Program-made: the position numbers and the translations under genes
Shown: piece after piece, positions 54,028 to 64,000 of the stretch
Position numbering within the stretch: position 1 is the first letter of the stretch
Layout: every line of letters starts with the position of its first letter
From: Symsagittifera roscoffensis
Taxonomy: Eukaryota; Xenacoelomorpha; Acoela; Convolutidae
Length of the DNA: 64,000 nt
Reading direction: 5' to 3'
NCBI RefSeq assembly: GCF_963678635.1
Contig: NC_087069.1
Location: forward strand, 42,415,688 to 42,479,687
The notes under the pieces: generated by a model
Databases searched by the model: none
Seen by the model: the letters and a program-made list of their open reading frames with translations, nothing else
Told to the model about the DNA's origin: nothing

Positions 54028-54405
54028 TTAATTCGAGTCGTGCTTGAAATCGTTTGTGTTTGAGGAAAGTTGAGATTTCCTGGCTCGTTTACAGTTAGAC
54101 TGTGGTTTGTCTTTGTTTTCAACAGTATCAGAAATTTCACTTGTTTGCGCTCGGATTGACTTTCCCGACTTTTGTAATTTTGAAAATTCTTCGCTGCTTA
54201 AGGAAAGTCTTTGTACACATTCAAATTCAGCGCCTTCAGTTGCTTTTTTGAAAACTTTCAGGAATATATAAGTTCCAGTTTGGTCATATGTTTTCAATGT
54301 AGCACGCACTAATCTTTTACTGTTTTCCGAAATATCAAAATAGCAATCGCCAAAATCTTTATCTGCATTTGCTGTGGTGCTTGTTTTGGTTTTTTTCATT
54401 GTCAC
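54028..54405 (-). CDS. PC4-like ssDNA-binding protein, element 2
   Basis: 125 residues, intact. DCYFDISENSKRLVRATLKT, GTYIFLKVFKKATEG and RLSLSSEEFSKLQKSG follow the PC4/Sub1 domain layout, with a basic C-terminus. PC4 proteins bind unwound DNA; in a protein-primed replicon such a protein could coat displaced single strands. This is inference from pattern, no score was computed. Confidence 0.4.
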   Translation of the reverse strand: MTMKKTKTSTTANADKDFGDCYFDISENSKRLVRATLKTYDQTGTYIFLKVFKKATEGAEFECVQRLSLSSEEFSKLQKSGKSIRAQTSEISDTVENKDKPQSNCKRARKSQLSSNTNDFKHDSN

Positions 54406-54882
54406 GAGTAAGTTTTCAAAGTAACTTGATTCAAAACTGAATAGAAAGAAATGAATGGTTTCGATTGATTGTATATGTCTGCAAAAGAAAGCGTTGTATC
54501 TATTTTAATTTATATACACATGTACTTTATATCGCAAAGATATTGGATTGCAATTTAGTTCAAATGGATAAGTATTTTGTGCATGTACAACTGATAAGAA
54601 TTTTAATGGGTGTTAAAGGTCACAATGTTTAAACGTTGTTTTTGATACAAGCTATTTGTTTGAATGCAATTTAGATAAACATAAAATACCACGCAAGGTA
54701 ACATAAATATTTTACACACCCTCCCTTATTAAACTGATCAAAAACTACATAGGAGGTCTTGAAAATTCTAATTTTAGAAGAGCCAATCCCTATTTTAATC
54801 TCTTGAGGCGTTTTCACAATTCATTTCAGTTTCATTTCTCTCCGCGTTACGTTTGTCCTTTTCTTCCAACTTTTCTTCAAAA
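54406..54882. promoter_or_regulatory. Divergent intergenic region between leftward and rightward genes
   Basis: No open gene. TTTTAATTTATATACACATG near 54510 is a TATA-like stretch. As the only divergent gap in the element it probably holds promoters for the PC4-like set (minus) and the NLS gene (plus). Conserved at 33288-33770 in element 1. Confidence 0.35.
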
Positions 54883-55518
54883 ATGCCTTGTTATATTATT
54901 GCCGGATATTCCAATCACGAAAGAACCGTTTTTTATGAAACCGTTCACGGTAATTTTGTAGCAATAATTCACGAAGAAAAAAGTTTCAATTCTGATGAGT
55001 GGACTTGTACTCATCACGTTATGATTCCCAAAAATTTTTTACATTTATTCAGTAAACTTTCCTTAAAAAATTCAAAGAAAGACGAAGAACTGAATATAAA
55101 GTATTTGAGTTACCTTACAAATTCTGGTAAATATACGGATCCTGACGAGCCTCTTGCTCTTCAGGTTGATATTTCAACTTTATCTAAACCAGTAAAAAAA
55201 TTTTTGTATAAATACGATTGTGATGTTACTCCGATGTGTGAAAACCAGTTAGAATACTTTGAAGAAATTGAATTTTTTGATCGTTTATGGGGAATGGAAC
55301 AGATTGAGTCAACATCAGTAGTTACTCCGAAAGCTGATCCTTCCCCTGTAGTGTCACCATGGCTTGACGAACCGGGTTGCTCAACTCCAAAGCGTACCCC
55401 TGTGGCTACTGTGAGCAACCACATGGAAAACTTAACCCCTTCTCTCTGTCTAGCGCCAAAGAAAAAAAGGAAGTTAACAACACTAGAGAAAGCGCAGGAG
55501 TACTTGGACCTTATATAA
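54883..55518 (+). CDS. NLS-bearing accessory protein, element 2
   Basis: About 211 residues from MPCYIIAGYSNHERTVFYE. Globular N-terminal part with DEPLALQVDISTLSKPVKK, an acidic FEEIEFFDRLWGMEQIE, Pro/Ser-rich linker, and PKKKRKLTTLEKAQEYLDLI with an SV40-like NLS. Intact and strongly conserved with element 1, unlike many neighbours. Nothing in it is recognised as an enzyme. Confidence 0.55.
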   Translation: MPCYIIAGYSNHERTVFYETVHGNFVAIIHEEKSFNSDEWTCTHHVMIPKNFLHLFSKLSLKNSKKDEELNIKYLSYLTNSGKYTDPDEPLALQVDISTLSKPVKKFLYKYDCDVTPMCENQLEYFEEIEFFDRLWGMEQIESTSVVTPKADPSPVVSPWLDEPGCSTPKRTPVATVSNHMENLTPSLCLAPKKKRKLTTLEKAQEYLDLI

Positions 55519-56918
55519 CTTTGAAACTGAGGTTGAGTTTTTTTGATTTTTGTTTGTATTTATTGTGTATAATAATTTAACTTTAAAATTGAGTTTGAGT
55601 TTGTATCTTGTATTTGTTCATTATTTATCACACGATTGGGTTCTGATTAAAAATTTGTTTCAAAAGCCTTTAAAAATTGAAGTTAAAAAATCATATATTT
55701 TTAATAAATTGACTATTTTTTTTTTCAATTAAAAACAAAAAAAAAATCCGTAAAATTTTCATTCTTTCCACAAATAGGATTTAACATATTAACATTGAAG
55801 TTCTTATTTACATTAGTGATCTTGAGAAAAAACTGAAAAGCATCCATATATATGCTAATTTTTAGAAAACAAGATTAAAAAAATCAATTTCGTTTTTTGA
55901 AAAAAGATAATTAACGTCAAAAAAAACTGTAAAAAAATAATTTTGGATAAAAACTTATGTTGTCATATGTTTATTCAAATAGTTATCATACAAATTAAAC
56001 ATAATGAAAAATAGTATAAAAGATGTTTAAAACCAACTTTTATTGATAAAATAATTTATTTTTTTAATGTTTTTTAGTTAAAAATTTGATTTTTTAATTA
56101 CAAAAAGGAAAAAAAAGCATTAATTTTTTTCTTTTTCTACAAATTGGAGTTACCATTTGATCATTGATACTGTTGTCTCCAAAAATGATCATATTGAAAA
56201 AAATACAAGTATTCATCATCATGCTAAATATTTGAGAAAAATAATAAAATCAAACTTTTTAATTGATGACTCATCGTTTTTTCATTTTTCCAAAAAAATG
56301 CAATTTTCAACCAGAAGACGCAATTTTTTATGATGAGCAAGTGGTGTTATTATGAAAGTGCATTGAGGGGCACGACTAATGAGATTGTGGGAGTAGATGT
56401 TTTTTCAATAGTCTTCGAGAAAAACGCTAACCCCCTTAATCCCCCCTAAAACAACAAACTCATTTCTCTTTAGGATCTATCATGTGTTGTGACATGCTCA
56501 ACTTTTATTCGCAATTTTGAAAATTTCATCAATTTATAATTTGAATTGATAAAATATAAAATTAAAACTTTTCTCTCTTGGCTCTAAAATCATTTTGGAT
56601 TAAAATTTAGCCCAAACTTGGTTGGCATAGATTATTTTCGATCGTTTGTAATAATTATTAACGTTTCAAACAACAATTTATCTGTTTCGTCCAATCGAAT
56701 TTGAGTTTGCCAGTTATGGCGGGAAATTCAAATCTAATTCAAATTTTGGCGGGAACTTTAATTCAAATTCAAAATTACGCGCGCAAAACACAAACAATTC
56801 TCTCTGCAATTGGTAGACGAACAGTTATGCTTCCCATTTACTGTTGTTTCTGAGTGTAATTTGAGATCACTGGATTCTTTTTCTTTCTTAAAATCAATAG
56901 CTTAACTTATTTCAAAAA
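55519..56918. other. AT-rich non-coding DNA before the polymerase, element 2
   Basis: No gene. Collinear with 34407-36041 but lacks about 235 bases found there at 35360-35593. Carries the E2F-like pair described separately. Confidence 0.6.
56718..56755 (+). promoter_or_regulatory. Pair of E2F-like sites upstream of polymerase, element 2
   Basis: GGCGGGAAA at 56718 and TTTTGGCGGGAA at 56744, about 164 bases before the first polymerase ATG. They match the E2F consensus and lie outside the 1,484-bp duplication, so only the first (truncated) polymerase frame has them directly upstream. Confidence 0.4.
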
Positions 56919-58252
56919 ATGTTCAAATGCAATTTTTGTCCACTGAAATATGCAAATAAGAGCAATAGAAGTCGCCATGAGCGTGACAAACATTTTGTTG
57001 AAAAAGGACTTATTGTTTATCGATGCAATGAGTGTTCATTCACGGCTCAAATGCTTTCAAATTTACAAAAACATATTCTTCACACTCATGGTCAACTTGG
57101 AGGTGTTTGTGATTATTGTCATTTGGGATTTCATTCGCCCAAAAACTTATCAGCTCATTTACTAGCAACCCATGGTCTTCCTGTTATGAGAGCTGCCTCT
57201 GCTGATTTAGCCACTACAAGTGCCGCTGCTAATGCTGCTCTCGGTGATGTGCATGCTGTCGATGAAGACGAAATCAACGGCACCAATCTTCAAAAAAGTG
57301 AGTCTGCTTTTTTTGGTGTTCTTGAAACGTATGTGATCGGCGGAAACCAACCCATGGATGAAACTCAGCCGATTGACCTTTTGCAGTTTATGCAAGAGAA
57401 AAAAGATGAAATTCAAAGTCTCATAATCGATCGAGTTGCAGAAGGACCTAGAAAAGTTCAGTTCAGCGCTAATTTAGGTTTGGTAAAACCTAAAGTAATA
57501 AATGATTCTAGTAAAACTGAGCACGACGAGCGGATTGACATTTATGCAAACTCTGATATGAAACCTGTGATGAGCTTAGGATTAGGAGATGATGAGTTTT
57601 TTGAAATGGTCGAAAAAATGCAAGCAGTTTTGGAGACTTTTGCATCTTATGGAAGCGGTTGGGTTTTGCAACATGTAATTCAAGTTTTTGTTAAACTTGC
57701 AAAGTTTTCACCAATCCGTGGGTCATCTTATATTGACTTGCCTTTTCGAATTCGAATGTCCCAGAATTTGATAAACATTAGAAATCACGAAGATAATAAT
57801 TGCTTCGAACTTTGCTTTACCGCTGCTTATAGTCTGAAGCATGGTGTTGACCTACTTCTAACTGATCAACAAAAAGCGAACCCAGCAGCTGCGCGGACAC
57901 AACCTGATACATACACTGCTGAAAGTGCACACAAAGCCCAAGGTAATTTTGATTCACCCATGAGTTTCGCTTCAATTGGAAAATTTGAACAACTTAACGA
58001 CGTGCGGGTAAATGTGTTCCAGTACCACAAGGGAGATTTGTTGCCTATGTATATATCAAAACGACCAAACCAAGATAACAGCACCCAAACTGAAATATTT
58101 GACATGGACCTGCTTCTCTTGTATGAGCCTGCAAAGCATCACTATGTACTTATAATCGATTTGTTAAGGTTCATCTGCGAAATCAAAGGGTGTAAGTATC
58201 GCCCAATTGCACATTTATGTAGAAACTGCTTTCACATTAGTTGGAGTGATGA
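56769..58252. repeat. 1,484-bp tandem duplication, unit 1
   Basis: Equivalent bases recur at 58253-59736 at a constant offset of 1484; one visible difference is CACATTTATG versus CACGTTTATG. The unit spans part of the promoter region and the first 445 codons of the polymerase. Confidence 0.93.
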
Positions 58253-58337
58253 TCAAAATTACGCGCGCAAAACACAAACAATTCTCTCTGCAATTGGTAG
58301 ACGAACAGTTATGCTTCCCATTTACTGTTGTTTCTGA
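56919..58337 (+). pseudogene. polB: Truncated duplicate of DNA polymerase B N-terminus
   Basis: 472-codon frame. The first 445 codons equal the start of the full polymerase (three C2H2 fingers onward). At 58252 it jumps to promoter-region sequence and ends at 58337. No exonuclease or polymerase motif. A by-product of the tandem duplication. Confidence 0.85.
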
Positions 58338-59736
58338 GTGTAATTTGAGATCACTGGATTCTTTTTCTTTCTTAAAATCAATAGCTTAACTTATTTCAAA
58401 AAATGTTCAAATGCAATTTTTGTCCACTGAAATATGCAAATAAGAGCAATAGAAGTCGCCATGAGCGTGACAAACATTTTGTTGAAAAAGGACTTATTGT
58501 TTATCGATGCAATGAGTGTTCATTCACGGCTCAAATGCTTTCAAATTTACAAAAACATATTCTTCACACTCATGGTCAACTTGGAGGTGTTTGTGATTAT
58601 TGTCATTTGGGATTTCATTCGCCCAAAAACTTATCAGCTCATTTACTAGCAACCCATGGTCTTCCTGTTATGAGAGCTGCCTCTGCTGATTTAGCCACTA
58701 CAAGTGCCGCTGCTAATGCTGCTCTCGGTGATGTGCATGCTGTCGATGAAGACGAAATCAACGGCACCAATCTTCAAAAAAGTGAGTCTGCTTTTTTTGG
58801 TGTTCTTGAAACGTATGTGATCGGCGGAAACCAACCCATGGATGAAACTCAGCCGATTGACCTTTTGCAGTTTATGCAAGAGAAAAAAGATGAAATTCAA
58901 AGTCTCATAATCGATCGAGTTGCAGAAGGACCTAGAAAAGTTCAGTTCAGCGCTAATTTAGGTTTGGTAAAACCTAAAGTAATAAATGATTCTAGTAAAA
59001 CTGAGCACGACGAGCGGATTGACATTTATGCAAACTCTGATATGAAACCTGTGATGAGCTTAGGATTAGGAGATGATGAGTTTTTTGAAATGGTCGAAAA
59101 AATGCAAGCAGTTTTGGAGACTTTTGCATCTTATGGAAGCGGTTGGGTTTTGCAACATGTAATTCAAGTTTTTGTTAAACTTGCAAAGTTTTCACCAATC
59201 CGTGGGTCATCTTATATTGACTTGCCTTTTCGAATTCGAATGTCCCAGAATTTGATAAACATTAGAAATCACGAAGATAATAATTGCTTCGAACTTTGCT
59301 TTACCGCTGCTTATAGTCTGAAGCATGGTGTTGACCTACTTCTAACTGATCAACAAAAAGCGAACCCAGCAGCTGCGCGGACACAACCTGATACATACAC
59401 TGCTGAAAGTGCACACAAAGCCCAAGGTAATTTTGATTCACCCATGAGTTTCGCTTCAATTGGAAAATTTGAACAACTTAACGACGTGCGGGTAAATGTG
59501 TTCCAGTACCACAAGGGAGATTTGTTGCCTATGTATATATCAAAACGACCAAACCAAGATAACAGCACCCAAACTGAAATATTTGACATGGACCTGCTTC
59601 TCTTGTATGAGCCTGCAAAGCATCACTATGTACTTATAATCGATTTGTTAAGGTTCATCTGCGAAATCAAAGGGTGTAAGTATCGCCCAATTGCACGTTT
59701 ATGTAGAAACTGCTTTCACATTAGTTGGAGTGATGA
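58253..59736. repeat. 1,484-bp tandem duplication, unit 2
   Basis: Second unit. Past 59736 the polymerase continues, so this is the unit joined to the full gene. Confidence 0.93.
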
Positions 59737-62700
59737 AACTCACGAGCAACACATCCAGTGTTGTAAGGATCATGAACCTGCTCTAGTAGTCATGCCTTCA
59801 GCAGAAAAAGGTACCAACAGATACGAGTTCAAAAACCTCCAGGCCTTGTGGTTTGTACCACTTGTGATTTATTTTGATTTTGAATCATTTCTGAAACCTG
59901 TAGATTCTTGTCCTGATAATCCATCGCGATCATCTACCCGAGTTGTACAAAAACACGAAGCTTGTGGGTATTCATTGGCTGTAATTGAACACGGAAATTC
60001 ACAGCCCTACTTCTTTGACTATGACAGCTCTGATCAATGCATGAAAAAGTTTCTCAATCAGTTGCATCAATTAGCGAGAGAGATATATGATCAAAAGCGA
60101 CGGTTTCCTCAATTTCTAGAAAGCCAAGAATCGTTGAACAAAGAAAACACATCAACATGTTGGATTTGCTGTATACATTTTACCAATGAGCACGAAAAAT
60201 GTCTTGACCATTGCCATTTTTCTGGAAAATTTTTGGGATGGGCACATGAAAAATGCAACCTCGCAAGACGAACTGTAAATTTCACCCCAGTCATTGGACA
60301 TAACATCCAGAACTATGACCTTCACCACATTTGTCTCGCATTGCATGAATGCGAGCCAACAAGTACAATGAGTGTTATACCTAGCACCGACGAAAAATAT
60401 ATATCGTTAAGCATTGGAGTCCTAATTAAAACTATAAAAAGGAAAAACGGATCTGAGCAAAAAGTTTTTGAATACCTCAGATTTATTGACTCATGCAAGT
60501 TTTTGAATTCTTCCCTGCAAAAATTGGTTGATAATCTACCAGCGGAAAAAACGTCAATTTTGAACAAGTATTTTGCAAACGAGACGGAGGAGCAACGGTG
60601 TCTGATACGACAAAAAGGTTTCTACCCTTATTCGTACATGACCAAAAGAGAAAAATTTGCAGAAAAAGAATTGCCTCCTTTGCAAAATTGGTCCGATGTT
60701 TTTAATGGAGGAAAAGTTGCAGTTTCACAAGCGGATCTGGAGCATGCAAGGAAAGTTTTTAGAATGTTCAAATGTCAAAACTTGGAGGATTATCACAACT
60801 TGTATCTCAAGTGTGATACACTCCTTCTTGCTTGCGTCTTTGAAGAATTTCGACAAATTAGTCACCAAACTTATGGTCTGGACTGCGCGCACCATTTTAG
60901 TGCTTCAAAATTAGCTGGAGACGCCTTCAAACGTATCTGCAAAGACTCGAATGTTCAGCTTTTATCAGACCGCAAGCATCTCGAAATGGTCGAGAATATG
61001 ATGCGAGGTGGTACTGCATCCGTGTTCCATAGTCGCTTTTTCAAAGCCAACAACAAAGAATGCCCCAACTTCAACCCAGATCAGCCTAGCACCTACGGGT
61101 TTATGATCGATGCAAATAACCTCTATGGCGGCGTCATGCAAACGGAGAAATTACCGGTGCGTAACTTTGAGTTAATAGAGCATATAGAAGACGAGGTGAT
61201 TGTGAACCAAATCCTCAACATGACTGAAGACTCTTTGATTGGATTTATATTGGAAGTTGATCTCGAGTACCCAAAAGAACTGCATGAGGATCATCAAGAT
61301 TACCCTTTAGCTCCTACTAAAGAAAGTGTACCCCAGGATTGGTTGAGTCCCTACCAAACGAATTTACTCGAGCAGATGAAAAATCAAGACATTGCAAGAC
61401 GTTCAATTGGAAAGACCAAAAAGTTACTGCAGACGCTGCATGACAAGTCAAACTATACAATTCATTACAAACTATTGCAATTGTTTGTTAGGTTGGGACT
61501 TAAAGTTAAAAAAGTGCACCGTGTGCTGAAGTTTGAACAAGAAGCATGGTTAGAACCATACATCACATTGAACACGACTAAACGACAACAAGCTAGAAAT
61601 AAATTTGAGGAGGATTTGTACAAACTACTGAACAATTGTGCTTATGGGAAAACATGCGAGTCGAAGCGCAAACGGATGCTTGTTCGAATAGTTAGAGATT
61701 ATCATGCCGCTTTGCGAGAAATTAGTGCATTCGAATTTAAATCCTACAAAATTTTTGGAGAAAACTTGGCAGCGTTCACTTCGAACCCAACAAAAATCTA
61801 TTGGGATGTCCCAACAATTGTGGGAGCTAGTGTTCTTGAGTTAGCAAAGTTTCACATGTATAAATTTCATTACGATATAATGAAACCAAATTTTGAATGT
61901 CAACTACTGTATTCTGATACAGACAGTCTCCTGTACCAAGTCAAAAGTGAAGATTTATACCAAGAAATTTCCGAAAAAAGGAATATTTTGAATGAACTTG
62001 ACTTGTCAAATTACCTGAAGAACCACCCTCTCTACGACCCGAAAAACAAAATGGTTGTTTTAAAATTCAAGGATGAGTTTCCAGGAGACATTATAACCGA
62101 GTTTATATCCCTCAAACCCAAGCTTTATTCCATTTTGTCCAGAGGTAATTAATTAATTTCTATTAGCCTTATTTGTGAGCACGAATTTCAAAAAAATTTT
62201 TTTTTTAGGCGATTTTTTTTTTGTGGGCGAAAATTTTTTTTTTTTGAGGGCGAAAAAATTTTTTGTTGTGGGCGATTTTTTTTTTTGCGGACGCTTTTTT
62301 TTTTTTTGTGGGCAATTTTTTTTTTTTTTGTGGGCGATTTTTTTTTTGCGGACGATTTTTTTTTTTTTTGTGGGCAATTTTTTTTTTTTTGTGGGCGATT
62401 TTTTTTTTTGCGGACGATTTTTTTTTTTTTTGTGGGCAATTTTTTTTTTTTTTTTTTGGAAAAATTTTTCGGGCGAAAAAGTGTTTTTTTTTTTTTTTTT
62501 TTGCAAAAAATTTTTTAAATTTTTTTGTCGGGGATTTTTTTTTTTTTTTGTGTTGGTCGATTTTTTAATGATGACTAATTTTTAAGGTCACACCTGGCCT
62601 TCATGTCATTTTTTTTTTGTTGCACCTGGCCTTCAAGTTAACATGATGTAGCTCCTAAAAAACACAAAACCACAGATTGCATTTGGTTCTTTTTTTACCA

Positions 62701-63490
62701 CCACACATTAGTGATCATCAAAAAAATGATTAGTAATCATATAATTATATTTATAGACTGCAGAAAATTATCGGCGAAGGGTGTATCGAAAGCTGCTCAG
62801 AAGATGTTGAGCCATCAGCGATATCGAGACACCTTGACCTCTGGCTCGTTATTCAAAACTGAAAACAGTCGAATCGCATCCGAGTCACACAATCTGCAAA
62901 CAGTGACTTCGACGAAAACATCGTTATCAGCTTTTGATGACAAACGTTACATCCTCGATGATGGTCAGCAGACTCTTCCCTACGGTCACAAAAACATCGT
63001 GGGTCAAACTGTGATTGGCATTGATGATAGTGATGACAACACAGCCGCTGTTAATTCTGACCCAACCGATGATGACGATTTGGAAAAATGGATGCCATTT
63101 TTTGAAGATCGTCAACAGCCAGTGTCGTGGGATTGTGACGATTTCCTAGATGGGGTGTCTGAAGAATTCGCTAACACTCAAAACATTAATTGGGACCATC
63201 CGGAAATTGATGATGAATACTCTGAGGATAGTTTTGCTGTTGAGAACACACAACCACATCGCTCGCTTCGACAACTGATGGACCAGGTCAATAGCAGTTG
63301 GCAAACTCCAGACCCCGGTCTGATTCGGGCAGCAGAAACCAACGACAGTGATATTGATAGCGGGGATATCGCGGATCTGGAGGCCAATACTTCCGATGAG
63401 GACGAGTCGTCATTCTTCAACGATTCGTTTTTCGATTATGAAGCAGTTGAAGTAGAAGAACCACGGTCAAAAAATCGACGAATAGATTAA
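58403..63490 (+). CDS. polB: Protein-primed DNA polymerase B, two exons (58403-62144, 62757-63490)
   Basis: Exon 1 is open for 1247 codons. N-terminus: three C2H2 fingers (FKCNFC...H-x4-H, YRCNEC..., GVCDYC...). Exonuclease: YFDFESF at about residue 490 and HNIQNYDLHH near 630. Between them is an Endo VII/HNH-like cluster, CWIC...CLDHCHFSGKF...AHEKCNLARR, near 585-615. Polymerase: motif A MIDANNLYGGVM (about 900), motif B NNCAYGKTCESKRK (about 1075), motif C YSDTDSLLY (about 1170). Exon 1 ends at a GT (62145); an AG at 62756 restores the phase. Exon 2 has KLSAKGVSKAAQK and DDKRYILDDGQQTLPYGHK, the usual end of Polinton polymerases, plus an acidic tail of about 170 residues. Replicates the element from protein-capped ends. 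Without splicing the protein would lack its end. Confidence 0.85.
62145..62756 (+). other. Probable intron with T-rich minisatellite
   Basis: GT at 62145 (AGAG|GTAATT) and AG at 62756 (TATTTATAG|AC), both phase 1, so the frame is kept. From about 62195 to 62560 it holds a T-rich minisatellite with GTGGGCGATTTT and GCGGACGATTTT blocks at a 61-62-base period (62287, 62348, 62410). Alternative: an insertion or expansion that broke the gene without being spliced. Confidence 0.55.
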
Positions 63491-63829
63491 AACACAAAAA
63501 ACACCACATTAACTTTTGTATAGTAAATAAAATTCAGTTATTTAATATGAGAATTGTCTGTACATAAAATTTGACCTACCGCTATTCCGCGTTTAGTGTG
63601 TATTTAAGTGCGAGATTTTGTTCAGCTTTGGAACTCAGTTAATCTGGGATATAAACATTTTCATTTAAGCGATAGTGTCTTTAGCATACTTTTGTATGTA
63701 TTTGTATGTAATTTGAGTTTGAATCAAAGTTTTAAGAAGAATTGAGCAAACAGTCTATAGCGCAGTTAAACACTCCGGCTGGTTTCAGAACAAAGATTTG
63801 GCAAATCCTTTTCCGCTCCAAACATGTAA
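63491..63829. other. Non-coding DNA between polymerase and right inverted repeat
   Basis: No gene seen beyond the polymerase stop and its AATAAA. Confidence 0.6.
63526..63531 (+). terminator. Polyadenylation signal AATAAA after polymerase
   Basis: AATAAA 36 bases past the polymerase stop codon, the usual eukaryotic distance. Supports 63490 as the true end of the polymerase transcript. Confidence 0.5.
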
Positions 63830-64000
63830 CCACAACGTTCAGTGGGAATACTCAATAATATACCGAAGTTTTACATGAGGACTATTAGGTATAAAATTAT
63901 ACATGGTGACAATTAGGATTATTACATGGTGACCATTGCTGATCATTTAATACATGGTGACCATTATGATTTATACCTAATGGTCATCCATGTATGACAA
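63830..64000. repeat. Right inverted terminal repeat of element 2 (cut by window end)
   Basis: Inverted match to 44007-44263 starting at CCACAACGTTCAGTGGG. It lacks the extra 51-bp subrepeat of the left end. The final C run and ATGCATACTACT end must lie within about 40 bases beyond 64000. Confidence 0.85.

Larger units (their letters stand above)
44007..64000. mobile_element. Polinton/Maverick-like element 2 (about 20 kb, right end outside window)
   Basis: Begins AGTAGTATGCAT at 44007 after TACATA, which is a plausible 6-bp target duplication inside (CATA)n but cannot be checked because the right end lies beyond 64000. The right inverted repeat (63830 onward) lacks only its last tens of bases. 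It has one copy of each structural gene, the accessory genes, and a polymerase with all motifs. Broken genes: protease, penton, integrase, ATPase. Intact: major capsid, core, several accessory proteins. Confidence 0.92.

Noticed and set aside
62153..62585. Phe- and Lys-rich open frames on both strands
   Set aside because: Translations of the T-rich minisatellite within the probable polymerase intron.

Overview
The window is a nest of mobile DNA from an animal genome, most likely an invertebrate. No ordinary host gene could be supported. Evidence for a eukaryote: two Ty3/Gypsy-type LTR retroelements, two related copies of a Polinton/Maverick (adintovirus-like) DNA element, a probable GT-AG intron, an AATAAA signal, a long (CATA)n microsatellite and AT-rich non-coding DNA. 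The species cannot be named from the sequence alone.

Layout. 1-1556: an LTR plus the 3' end of a minus-strand Gypsy element (copy A). 1557-about 3684: the gag and protease of a different, plus-strand LTR element without reverse transcriptase, then about 3.2 kb of non-coding DNA. 6897-37801: a second, nearly full Gypsy element on the minus strand (copy B; gag, protease, RT, RNase H, integrase, 3' LTR). Its 5' LTR is split by Polinton element 1 (14493-37724), which is flanked by the 6-bp target duplication AATATA. The uninterrupted site is still present in the two other LTR copies of this window. 37802-43290: AT-rich DNA with a 1.64-kb tandem duplication and short palindromes. 43291-43800: (CATA)n, followed by a 200-base gap. 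44007-64000: Polinton element 2, whose right inverted repeat runs off the window edge.

Both Polintons share one plan. On the minus strand, read from high to low coordinates: PC4-like small protein, a possible HUH-motif protein, a DEDD-exonuclease-like protein, several small unknowns, a membrane protein, packaging ATPase, small conserved protein, a conserved Polinton protein, retroviral-type integrase, penton-like minor capsid, basic core protein, double-jelly-roll-type major capsid protein and adenain-like protease. On the plus strand: a 221-residue protein with an NLS and a protein-primed DNA polymerase B carrying three C2H2 fingers and an Endo VII/HNH-like cluster. Together these form a replication-integration-virion set (polymerase, integrase, ATPase, protease, capsid), so this is an endogenous virus-like transposon.

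Neither copy is intact. Element 1 has its capsid/integrase block tandemly duplicated (6.8 kb units), each unit is internally rearranged, and its polymerase is cut off by a 3' deletion. Element 2 has intact major capsid and core genes and a full set of polymerase motifs, but a broken protease, penton, integrase and ATPase and a 1,484-bp duplication of the 5' end of its polymerase gene. The lesions mostly differ between copies, which suggests that each copy came from a working relative and then decayed separately.
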